Shown here: piece by piece, positions 54,997-64,000 of the stretch
Layout: each line of letters starts with the position of its first letter
How positions within the stretch are numbered: the stretch's first letter is position 1
Assembly (NCBI GenBank): GCA_025084515.1
Contig: JAJAGP010000222.1
Coordinates: 434,001 to 498,000, forward strand
Origin: Ancistrus triradiatus
Lineage: Eukaryota > Chordata > Actinopteri > Siluriformes > Loricariidae
Direction: 5' to 3'
Length of the DNA stretch: 64,000 bases
Notes under the pieces: model-generated
Told to the model about the DNA's origin: nothing
The model's database searches: none
The model's input: only the letters and a program-made list of their open reading frames with translations
Made by a program: the position numbers and the translations under genes

Positions 54997-55514
54997 GTAC
55001 AGCAGCCTTATTTGATTGGAGCCTTGATTTGATTTTGCTGCGCTGAAGTCATTAAGCACATATAAAGAAACCTGAAGCCTTTTATACTGAAGATAAAGGT
55101 GAATTAACTAAAAGAAACTCTATAACAAAAATCTAAATCATTACTTGGCAGGATCACCAAAGCGTCATTAACAAAAAAAATAAAGAACCAGATAAGAAAA
55201 AGTTGGGATAGTATGGTAATGCAAGGAAATAAAACAGTTTCTTTCATTTACTTTGACTTTTATTTCATTTCAGACAGCATAAGCCCGAGATATTGATGAT
55301 TTATCTGGTCAGCTTCATTTCATTTGTTTATAAACATCCATTCCTGCATTACTAAATAAAACACTAAATGGTTTGATCTTCTAATGCACATAATCCAATT
55401 CCGTCGCTGGTGATAATGCACCAATACGGTATGCCAATCTCCATAAAACTCAAAAGGACTAGGGCATGATAATGGGCATATTATGCATTATATTATGTAT
55501 CTCTTATGTACATT
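54997..55514. other. Start of the intron running past the window end
   Basis: AT-rich intron with no feature before the SINE. Confidence 0.5.
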
Positions 55515-55706
55515 TTACAGTTACAGCATTTAGCAGACGCACTTATCCAGAGCGACTTACAGTTGATACAGTCTTACAATCAAAGCAATTGTGGGTTAAG
55601 GGCCTTGCTCAAGGACCCAACAGTGGCAGCTTGGCAGAGGTGGGATTTGAACCCTGGACCTTCTGGTCCATAGTCCAGTACCTTACCCGCTAGGCTACCA
55701 CAGTCA
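55515..55706 (-). repeat. tRNA-derived SINE (GGTAGCCTAGCGG family), copy 8
   Basis: Reverse orientation: TTACAGCATTTAGCAGACGC, TATCCAGAGCGACTTACAGT and CGCTAGGCTACCACAGTC. Confidence 0.9.
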
Positions 55707-55904
55707 CCATGTATCCGTGTTCGGAGACTCCCTCCGTCTCAGTGCCGCTGTCCCAGTGATAAGATTAAGATAAAGATGAAAAGGTAAAATAAAGATAAAG
55801 ATTTGCTTTATATTTCCTTTACTTCATGTATTTATTGATTATTATTGTTTTTCATTAATTTGCATTATTCATGCTTTTAATCATTAATTACATACAAATA
55901 CAGG

Positions 55905-56083
55905 CGTTAAGAAAACAATCTTTTGGGGGTCTGGAACGGAGTAATCCTATCTACATTACTTCTTATAGAGAATGGGCCTTCTGGAACCCATTAATTCCAA
56001 GGTCCACTTTATATGGTCATTATACCATTGCTAAATCTACAAATCTAATGGTGGCCCAAGACTTTTGCACAGTACTCTATATA
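55905..56083. mobile_element. Two short DNA-transposon fragments
   Basis: 55915-56005 (TGGGGGTCTGGAACGGAG, GGGCCTTCTGGAACCC) is from the CAGTGGTACCTCGG-end family. 56010-56083 (GGTCATTATACCATTGCTAA, GGCCCAAGACTTTTGCACAG) is the right end of the AAAGTCTTAGG family. Confidence 0.65.
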
Positions 56084-57149
56084 TAAACATTGCATCTTAT
56101 GCTCATTTGACCATATCCTCTCTTTTTTAAACAACCACAAACCAAAACACCTACGTGGTCAAATTGACACCCTTATAAATACCTTGTAAACTCCCTCCAC
56201 TAGTTCTTCTTCCCATAGTGCATTCTGGTAATGTAATAGACAAAGGAACTCATCGGACCAGATGACCTTCTCCCGTTGCTCCAATGTCCAGTTCTGAGAT
56301 GCCGGAGTTCCATTGTAGGCACTTTTGAAGGCGGACAAGGGTTAGCTCTTATAAACTGTGCTGCTGTCAGACTCTAGTTCGTCTTTCTCCTAATAACCAG
56401 CCCAGATTCTCTGTGTTCTTCTCGTGGATAAATTCCAGGGAGAAGCTGCTGATTTAGCAGTAGAATTTTTTGATTGAGCCGTATTTGGAGCATTGTGTTA
56501 GGAAGTGCTCTGTTTCCACCTCTGAAATCTCAGTGAGAACACAGTCTGGACTCTCTTGGTGTCCACCACTGTCTGTCGTCCCGTTTCAATGGCCAGACTG
56601 TGATCGCTGAGTCTCGGTCTATGGTCCGAGTTTGCTCCCTCTCTCTTTCTCTCTGTCTTGCATGTATCAAACATCTGCAAGAAACTAGTCTACATCTAAT
56701 ACGTTCTAAGAATTGACATTAAAGCTCTACTGGTTCATTAGGAATGGTTGCAAACACCAAACTTGTTACTTTTCCCCCAAATATTTTACACTTTATGGAT
56801 TCAAATGTGCAGAAACGTCCAGTATGTGTTCTACAAAGGTTAAGTTTCTATCATTTAAATGCACTACACATTTCATTGAGTTGCCATTTTTTTTCATAAG
56901 ACTGTAACTCCAATCTTTTTTTCTACAGCTCGGTCTGTTTAATGTACAGGGATTTGTATCTGTGAGCCTGTGATGCCTGTTTGGATTACCACTGTGCACT
57001 GTGTATTAGTAAAACCATGATAAATACCTGGATTATTCTTTCCACCGGCCGAACTCGTAACGATTTTACATTTGTAAGCAAACTGTAAATCATTTCGGTC
57101 CTGTGTGCCGTCTATCATGAAGAATTTCAGTGTTTGAAAAGGTCTTCGG
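56084..57149. other. Intronic sequence with a transposon remnant
   Basis: 56225-56345 (GGACCAGATGACCTTCTCCC, TCCAATGTCCAGTTCTGAG) looks like a reverse-strand DNA-transposase fragment common in fish introns. The remainder shows nothing. Confidence 0.4.
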
Positions 57150-57420
57150 ATCATCGAGGAGCATGCAGCAGTGTGTTTACATTCCTGACATAAGATAAGA
57201 TCTCAGATTTATGCGCCTATATTTCAACTGGAAACATTTGTCCTGCGCTAATCCCGGTTTAGTCTTTAGGCTGCCCCAGCTTGTTGTCTGCTATGAACAA
57301 GGACACCGAGGGTGAAGTGCTAATCCTCTAATCATTTAAATTATGTTAAAGCTTAATAAAATCACAGGGCTTCATAAGAAATACCAGTAATGTGTTTTTA
57401 AGGTTTTCAGGGGATCTTTG
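57150..57420. other. Candidate conserved non-coding block
   Basis: GCTAATCCTCTAATCATTTA, TGCGCTAATCCCGG and AAGCTTAATAAAATCACAGG give several TAATCC (OTX/CRX-like) and TAAT words in repeat-free sequence. Suggestive of a regulatory element. Confidence 0.4.
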
Positions 57421-57479
57421 GCAAATCTATTTAAGTTAATCTGTTGTGTGAAAAGACACGTGCATTACGATAAATGGGT

Positions 57480-57790
57480 GATGGATAATTATAGTGGATG
57501 AATAGGCTGATATTGCAGATGGAAATGTGGAGGAAATGGATAAAATGGAGGAATATATTGAGAAAAAAAAAGTAGAATGGATGGATATGGTATATAAATG
57601 GATTTATGCAGTGAGTATTGATAGGTCATTGCATACAGTAGGTAGATTAATACAAAGATTTGGATGGATAGATGGATACTGTAGATACACAGTTTGCAGC
57701 AGATGGATGGATGGATAAAAAGAGCAGAATGACAGATCAATAGCTACATATAGATGGATGGAATGATGGCTGTTAAGGTAGACAAACAAC
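57480..57790. repeat. Diffuse ATGG/GGAT-rich simple repeat
   Basis: Many GATGGATGG-type units interspersed with AT-rich sequence. It opens short frames on both strands that have no biological meaning. Confidence 0.75.
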
Positions 57791-57989
57791 TTAATACTAT
57801 AGATGAATATATTGTGTAGAGTAGAATTATAGAACAAGTGTTACTAAGATTTGGAAATGGTGATTAAATCGTGTGCAGCATCAGGATGGAAGCATGGTTT
57901 GTGGAACAGTGTCCAAGCACCAGGCTTTGTGTAATACAGGCCGGGGGTCACAGATGAGGTGTGCTTGCCGAAAATCAAAGGTGGTGTGT

Positions 57990-59260
57990 ATATGTGTGTG
58001 GAAGGGTGTTCGGGGGGGGGTTACAGAGGGTCTCCAGGGCGTTGATGACAGATTAAACAGTGGAAAGGCTCCTGCGTGGCCCCCGGCTCTCCCTCTGCTG
58101 TCCTGCTCAGCCCTCAGTAGCGTAATGAAGGCTGACAGGCTGAAATGAGTTGCCCAGGCAAAGTGTATTATTTTTGAAATGCTTTCACACAGGCTGTCGG
58201 CGGCGGCCGCGATGTACTACTCAGAGCCCGCGCGCTTTAATGTCATCCGCCGCGGCCCAAATTGCTGTGTCTAATTGTTTGCCACCTGCCACCGAAATGA
58301 GCTGCCAGCCCCTGACAGGCCTCTTCGATTGTCTGTCAGAAACACAATGGATGCGGAGTGACAACATCAAAAACGGCTTTGCACGCAGCCGTGCCGGGGG
58401 CGGCCCCCGTCTTTCTGGTGCTGGAACTTTCCTAAAGGTGCATTTTTCAATTAATCTTCAATGCGATGCTTGCAGATGGGACCGCGAGCATGACAAATCC
58501 AAATCAAAGGCAGCTCGGCTTTGTGGCGAGTCCCTGATTGTCGATTAAATCTGCATAGAAGTCAATCCACGGCTTCAAACAGGCCTCTATGGTTTCGGGA
58601 CTCATTTCTATCTGGTGTCGCAAAAAAGATCCAAATTGATTTGTGTCTGGAAAATTGGTGTAGCATTCGCAGGCTGATGAAAACACATCAACTCTGGGTT
58701 TATTAATATTCGTTCCAAGATTAATCCTTGCTTTATCCAAAGCAACTCAATAAAGCAAATCCCATTAATAAAATATGGTTTGGGTCAGATCCATCATTCA
58801 TGGCTCTCGGGTCATGAATAATGCATGAAAAAATGTACATATTTGATTAGAGCCTGCTAGATCACACCAATAATATCAGCTCCAACTATCAAATACCTGA
58901 CCGGCAGAAGAATAAACACAAAATGCATTTGGGAAGGGAACGTTCACATTTTTGACATTCTGAGCTTTGGAAAGATCTCAGGACGTAAAATACGGCGGTG
59001 ATAAGAGCAAAATAATCTCTCATTGCCTTTTTGTGTCAGATGGTTTTGCCAAGATAAATATGACTGGCCAAAAACATGTTTTAAAGCTGGAAATTAACTG
59101 AACCCTAAATTTCATTGTTTTGACAAGTTTTATCTTGACTCCTGTCACAGATGAAGACCTCCTTATTTTCTGGTTCAGTTTTCTTTCCATAAAGAAGGCC
59201 ATTCTGTGACTGCTTTCTAGAAACCCCATTTAAATGAGTTCAGTTATTAGTGTAGTTAAA
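57990..59260. other. Large repeat-free block, candidate conserved non-coding elements
   Basis: About 1.27 kb without transposon or SINE signs, unlike the rest of the intron. It is locally GC-rich (CGGCGGCCGCGATG near 58200, CCGCCGCGGCCC near 58247) and then rich in TAAT/ATTA words (CAATTAATCTTCAATGCG, GGGTTTATTAATATTCG, GAAATTAACTG). CAAATCAAAGGCAG near 58502 is a TCF/LEF-like site. An open frame at 58150-58548 has no NBEA match and no supported splice sites, so I do not call it coding. Confidence 0.45.
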
Positions 59261-59448
59261 TTTGTTGATATGGTTTTATGATATACAGATATGCAGCATT
59301 TAACTCCCACGTTAAATCGACCGAAACGGACACTGATCGGACATTACCATAGTCTCACAGTCTTTTTATGCTGCTTTAATATAAATTTAAATGGTGTTTT
59401 CACAAGAAATCGGTGTGTAAATAATGCGTAAATGCATCAGAGGTGCTG

Positions 59449-59560
59449 CTGAATGGAACGCTACCGTCTACACAGCATATGTAGCCTAAACTGTTATACA
59501 TATCATACCCATCACTGTGGTTCTTCAGTTACTGTACAGAACGAGCACATATCACCAGTC
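59449..59560. repeat. Short interspersed repeat (GAACGCTACCGTCTACACAG)
   Basis: Diverged copy of the repeat at 21028-21110. Confidence 0.55.
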
Positions 59561-59571
59561 ACACACACTGA

Positions 59572-59732
59572 TTAAGGTACTGGACTATGGACCATAAGGT
59601 CCAGGGATCAAATCCCACCTCTGTAAATCTGCCAATATTGTGTCATTGAGCACCTTTAACCCATAATTGCTTGGAGGTAAGATTATATCAGATGTAAGTC
59701 GCTCTGGATAAGGGTGTCTGCTAAATGTAAAT
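59572..59732 (+). repeat. tRNA-derived SINE (GGTAGCCTAGCGG family), copy 9, 5'-truncated
   Basis: TTAAGGTACTGGACTATGGA, GGATCAAATCCCACC and GTCGCTCTGGATAAGGGTGT. The first ~18 bases of the head are missing. Confidence 0.85.
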
Positions 59733-60110
59733 GACCACCTACAGGTGACGTTGTCACGTGTCAACTGCACATGACAAGTTCTGGGATATGTTAGACGCTA
59801 AAGGAACAGTCACGTCCTGTAGTGAACATGTTGGATGCAGGAGAAATAGAGACCTGAGAGAGACTGAATCGAGGCATCTATGAAATGGTAAAGTTTATGG
59901 GGCCTCCACTCAGCTTAGGGGTGGGCAGTATAGCCAGAATCCTCCATTATGATAAATGTGATGTTATATCATGGTGCATGTTGCTATCTAGCAAGTGTAA
60001 CATAATATAAAAGAATAATAACATTATAAAATAAAATAAACAGTTTGTGGTAATGGAAATTAATCAGTTGCTACTAGTCAGCCACTTCATGATATTTCAA
60101 AATATTTACA
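59733..60110. other. Intronic sequence
   Basis: 59918-60010 begins AGGGGTGGGCAGTATAGCC, typical of a fish hAT-like MITE fragment; otherwise nothing. Confidence 0.4.
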
Positions 60111-60598
60111 GTACTGTGCAAAAGTCTTAGGCCACCATTAGATCTGTTGTTTTTAGCAATGGTATAATGACCATATACAACACATTGTCGAGTTTCAAGC
60201 TTGGATTCGCCACTCCATAATACTCTGTTCTGACCTTCATTCCAATCTTTTCACCTGTACCCTTCTGAAAAATGGTTTCTTGGCTGATTTCCCTAAAAAA
60301 AGACCATTCCTTATCAAGCTTCTTTTAACTGAGGCTCAGTTTGGCATCCTGATGAAGCTGCCACATGCTGCTATTGCTCAAGTGTAAGGGGAGGTAACAC
60401 TAAGTACTTGCCACTGTAGCTTATAGAAGCTGTTGCTTCTTTTTTTTCAGTTTTTGTAATACTGCATACACATTTCCTGTATTTTCTGATTGTATTATAA
60501 TAAAGAGATAAATAATTATATATATGGTCATTATACCATTGCTAAAACAGTGGTGTATCTAATCTAACAGTGGCCTAAGACTTTTGCACAGCACTTTA
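60111..60598. mobile_element. TGCAAAAGTCTTAGGCCACC-family element, complete non-autonomous copy
   Basis: Left CAGTACTGTGCAAAAGTCTT, right AAGACTTTTGCACAGCACT; 488 bp. The interior holds reversed transposase fragments (TTGGATTCGCCACTCCATAA, TGCTGCTATTGCTCAAGTG). It is the most complete copy in the window and the reference for the others. Confidence 0.88.
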
Positions 60599-60777
60599 TA
60601 TGGAACTATAGTTTGTAACCTTTGTAAACTGTTAACAAACACAACCCCAGAATAGCAGCAAAAATAATATTAAATATAAACAATTCACCATCCAAAGTAT
60701 CCAAAGTACCTAACTTCCATTATTGTTTCATTCAGTATATAGCATAGCCATATAGTGTAGTATAATATAGTTTTATA

Positions 60778-61328
60778 CAGTGGTACCTCGGTTCTAGCCA
60801 TTAATTTGTTCCAGAAGGCTTGTCGAGCAAATTTTCCCCATAAGAATAATGTAAATTCAATGAATCCATTCCAGACCCCCAGAAAATCCACACTGTATAA
60901 GGCATTAATGGAGTTGTATTGTACACGTGCTCCCTGATTTATGATGGGGATATCTTCGGACAAATCCTTCATAAGTTAAATGTATCAAACTGAGGAGTTT
61001 AACGAGTGTTTGGTAGAGTGGTCTATACTGTATAAAGGATACCATGATAAATAATGATAAATAAGTTCCTGTTTAAAACACTTAACCTACAGTTGGCCAA
61101 AATCATTAACACAGAGCTTATTTTATAATAAAGTGTTGAAAAATCTCTGGATAGTGAAATGTAAAAGCAAAACACTTACTCTATTGGTGAACTCCAGGCA
61201 CTAGCATAGCTGCTAAGCTAACTGCAGCCTGTGTTCTGGAGCAATCAGTTATCAATTTTTAGTCAAAATGGGTCGAGAACTGAATTCGATGAGTTCCGAA
61301 ATCATCGAGAGCTGAGCTACCACTGTAA
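60778..61328. mobile_element. CAGTGGTACCTCGG-end element, copy 5
   Basis: Left ACAGTGGTACCTCGGTTCTA, right GAGAGCTGAGCTACCACTGTA. The interior shares CTCCCTGATTTATGATGGGG and GCTTATTTTATAATAAAGTG with copies 1 and 2. No transposase. Confidence 0.82.
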
Positions 61329-61869
61329 TATCATATAGTGTAGTATAGTATAGTGTATATTAAGCTCAGTAAGCATGTGAGATGCTAGGATACCGCACAT
61401 CTCGTGAGAGCTCGCGGTCTCGATCAGTGCCATATGCATATATAAAGGCAGACAAATGAGGATGTATAGGGGAAAAGCAGATGCAGTGTCTCTGTCCACT
61501 GTCTGTTCTGTTAACAAACACAGCTCTAGGGTTTAAGTACTACACACATACACACACAGGCTTAGAAGGTGACAGCTCACACAGACCCTGCGCTGCATCA
61601 CACCCACACAGACACGCAACCCTGCAACACGTACACTAGAACATTACAGTGAGAGAGAGCACTCATCAAAGAGTACTGTGAGAACACAGTCAAAGCAAGG
61701 AAATAATGTTTTGTCTGTCAGCTCCTTTGTTTTCTTACTTGAGGGCATGTTGTGAGCATTGTGCACTTACCAAAGTGTGTTTTGTTCCTGCGCTGGTTTT
61801 ATTACTTTATTTGATGACTTGAGCTTGAAGTTTTGTTTCCTTGCATACATTATATTGATCCATTATATC

Positions 61870-62965
61870 GGTTACACTTAACCATACTGATGCACTTTGT
61901 AGTTCTATAATTACAGGTTGTAGTCCATCTGTTTCTCTACATACTTTATTCGTCCCCTTCACTCTGTTTTCTAAAGGTCCAGATTCCAGATCAGGTCCTA
62001 TATGGGTGGTGGATCATTGTCAGCACTGCACTGACAGGGAGTGCGTTTACATGCACTTAACTGTAGGAAATCATATTTTGTTAGTAATCCGATCAATGAG
62101 TATGTGATATGACAATGAGTCAAACTTCGAACTTTAATATGAAGTAGTCAAAGTATTCATTTTCGTGTGTATATACTGCGTTTCAGAGTCTCCCCAAAAT
62201 CTTCGATAGCCGTTTCGCTGCCTTTTTTGTGTCATGTTTACTTCCGGGGTTGCCAGATCCATCTAGAAAATGCTAAAGTCAGTGGAAGAAGAGGTCAAAT
62301 AAAACCAAGTCTTCAAAAATACGCGGACGTGGCAACCACGGGGGAACGCTTTTGCACATGTGTAGTCCGATTACTGTAGTAAAAACCAGCTCTCTTCAAT
62401 GGGTTTCTTAATCTGATTTCTAGATCAGAGTATAGAATACATGACCACTTGAATAATCGCATAACCACAGAAATCCAGCTATGACCGAATTAAGTGCATG
62501 TAAACGCACTTGATGTGGTGTGTTAGTGTGTGTTCAGACACTGTAGTGCTGCTGGAGCTTTTAAGCACCGTGTTCACACTATTAGACACATCCACCTTAT
62601 TGCTCCACCTTATAGATGTAAAGTCAGAGACAGTAGCTCATCTGCAGTTACACAGTTTGTGTTAGTCATCCTCTAATCCTACATCAGTGCTCACAGGACT
62701 CTGTCTACATGATGCTGGTGGCTGGATATTTTTGGTTGGTGGACTATTTTCAGTCCAGCAGTAACACTGAGGTTGTTTAATACTCCAGCAGCACTGCTGT
62801 GTCTGATCCACTCATACCAGTACAACTCACACTAACACACCACCACCATGGCAGTGCAGTGCTGAGAATGATCCACCGCCCAAATAGGACCTGATCTGTG
62901 CTGGTCCTATGGGGGTCCTGACCATTAGAGAACAGAGTAAAGGGCATGTAGAGAAACCTGCATGA
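61870..62965. repeat. Palindromic repeat split by another MITE
   Basis: The outer arms are inverted: GGTCCTATATGGGTGGTGGA and TCATTGTCAGCACTGCACTG at 61995-62035 versus GTGCAGTGCTGAGAATGATC and CACCGCCCAAATAGGACC at 62853-62892. Further out, TTCTCTACATACTTTATTCG on the left pairs loosely with GGGCATGTAGAGAAACC on the right. I recall this as a common repeat in ostariophysan fish genomes; the class is uncertain. Confidence 0.7.
62039..62512. mobile_element. MITE with AGTGCGTTTACATGCACTTA ends
   Basis: The left terminus AGTGCGTTTACATGCACTTA and right terminus TTAAGTGCATGTAAACGCAC are essentially perfect inverted repeats over ~20 bases. The ~430-bp interior has no transposase. It is inserted in the left arm of the palindromic repeat above. 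Confidence 0.85.
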
Positions 62966-63634
62966 ACCTGAGCTCAGTGGAATCGTACTTACATTCACCA
63001 AGTCAGTAGAGGGTCATACAGAGTTTGGAGTTTGTTTATTACTGGATTCTTTCCAATACTCATGGAAGCCATGTGACATCTGCTAAATATGAGTATAAAT
63101 AGCAGAGGGGGTTATGGGAAAATCTTTGGCTGCTCTAAATTAATATAAAGTGATAGAAACTTGGAGGTTTTATTGACTCGTTTAGTGTCTGCATTTGCCG
63201 GCTTGGAATCCATATTCTTGTTTAAACGTCTGCGTTTAAATGGAGGAACACGAAGATTATTTTAGAACTTGCATTCCCTGAACTAAATCCGTTGCAGTGC
63301 TTCAAACTGCCGGACAATAAAACTATTAGTGAAGGTTAAACAAGTTTCAAGAATGTAATGCACGCATACAGTCTGTCTCCCACATGTATTTGCGTGCATG
63401 AGGTCAGGATGTTTACTCTTCCTGCTGGTCTGTTCATGATCCACAGGGTCTGTGCACCATCATACGAACAAACAGTTTTTCTTTTTACATTTTTCAAAAA
63501 TCAGCAGCACTTACTGCTGCGCACGCTCGTCATGCACGCAGTCAGTTTTTCCAGGCCTTCCTCAGAGACGTTCTACAGGACAATGGCGTCTCAGGATTAG
63601 AGGAGCAGAGACGTAGCTAATTAAAATGCTGTAA
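62966..63634. other. Intronic sequence with a conserved-looking stretch
   Basis: 63100-63310 (CTCTAAATTAATATAAAGTG, GGAGGTTTTATTGACTCG, GAAGATTATTTTAGAACTTG) is repeat-free and TAAT/TTTAT-rich. No gene. Confidence 0.35.
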
Positions 63635-63800
63635 ATGTACATATATGTATAGAGTGTTTAACACTAGACATTGTCACAAAGCAGCTTTAAAAAACACCAA
63701 GTCTGGATCGACCATGATCACTCAGAGGAGTCAGTGGCAAGGAGAAAACTGCCAGAAATACTTTGTGAGAGGATTCAGGCTCCACTAATCCCTAGCAGTT
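63635..63800 (+). repeat. Interspersed repeat fragment, relative of 2752-3085
   Basis: CATTGTCACAAAGCAGCTTT, then AGTGGCAAGGAGAAAACTGC, as in the earlier copy. Confidence 0.6.
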
Positions 63801-63805
63801 AATAG

Positions 63806-64000
63806 TACTGTGCAAAAGTCTTAATCCACCATTAGATTAGATATACCATTGTTTTAGCAGTGATGTAATGAGCATATAGGGTTATTACTCTGTCTCTTTA
63901 TTAGAATACAACCAGAAAATACAGGAAATTTGTATGCAGTATTAAAAAGCTGCTTCTATAGGCTACAATGGCAAGTATTTAGTGTGACCCGTACTTACAC
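63806..64000. mobile_element. TGCAAAAGTCTTAGGCCACC-family element, inverted, cut by the window end
   Basis: GTACTGTGCAAAAGTCTTAA followed by TATACCATTGTTTTAGCAGT and ACAGGAAATTTGTATGCAGT, the reverse order of the right half of the 60111 copy. Confidence 0.8.

Noticed and set aside
57489..57837. Overlapping open frames on both strands
   Set aside because: Produced by the ATGG-rich simple repeat; low-complexity products only.
58150..58548. 132-codon open frame as a further NBEA exon
   Set aside because: No similarity to neurobeachin, no convincing splice sites in a suitable phase, and a GC-rich stretch that easily stays open.
54997..64000. Nested MAB21L1 gene expected in an NBEA intron
   Set aside because: No frame of the expected ~359 codons or its recognisable sequence is present on either strand; it may lie beyond the window.
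1..64000. CRISPR arrays, operons, bacterial promoters or terminators
   Set aside because: The DNA is vertebrate; repeats are dispersed mobile elements and microsatellites, without regular spacer structure.

Overview
The window is vertebrate, almost certainly teleost fish, nuclear DNA. The evidence is a gene split into many short GT-AG exons, introns packed with Tc1-like DNA transposons, tRNA-derived SINEs with the fish-type tail (CTCTGGATAAGGGCGTCTGC), and CA/AT microsatellites. The repeat mix suggests an ostariophysan such as a catfish or characin, but that is only an impression. Nothing bacterial, no operon and no CRISPR array is present.

The only host gene I can support is the middle part of a neurobeachin gene (NBEA; nbeaa or nbeab not resolved) on the + strand. 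Seventeen exons lie between 5087 and 54996. They join in a consistent reading frame into 3317 nt (1105 codons plus 2 nt), every junction is GT-AG, and no stop codon occurs. They correspond roughly to the second fifth to just past the middle of the ~2950-residue protein. The N-terminal exons lie before the window. The PH-like, BEACH and WD40 exons lie after it, beyond an intron that starts at 54997 and is still open at 64000. NBEA rather than its paralogue LRBA is indicated by exon 10 (VTYEAHKEYLAKMYEEYQRQ) and by exons 11, 16 and 17.

Layout: 1-5086, intron with two decayed Tc1-like elements around a probable conserved non-coding block (about 1860-2690). 5087-5255, exon 1. 5256-18086, a 12.8-kb intron with several Tc1-like families, SINEs and possible conserved blocks. 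18087-31113, exons 2-9 separated by transposon-filled introns. 31822-32763, the large 942-nt exon 10. 32764-38982, an intron with two copies of one Tc1 family, one of them split by a LINE with a clear 16-bp target-site duplication. 38983-45940, exons 11-14. 45941-50690, an intron holding a Tc1 element whose sequence looks error-rich, with a local duplication typical of an assembly join. 50691-54996, exons 15-17. 54997-64000, a long intron rich in conserved-looking non-coding sequence (57150-59260, 63100-63310), plus SINEs, MITEs and a nested palindromic repeat.

All transposase reading frames show stops, frameshifts or deletions and appear dead. The most interesting material is the set of low-repeat, homeodomain-site-rich intronic blocks. 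They could be regulatory elements, possibly acting on MAB21L1, which in other vertebrates lies inside an NBEA intron but is not found in this window. Also notable are several structurally odd transposons and the probable assembly artefact at 46.4-48.7 kb. I found no convincing undescribed molecular system.
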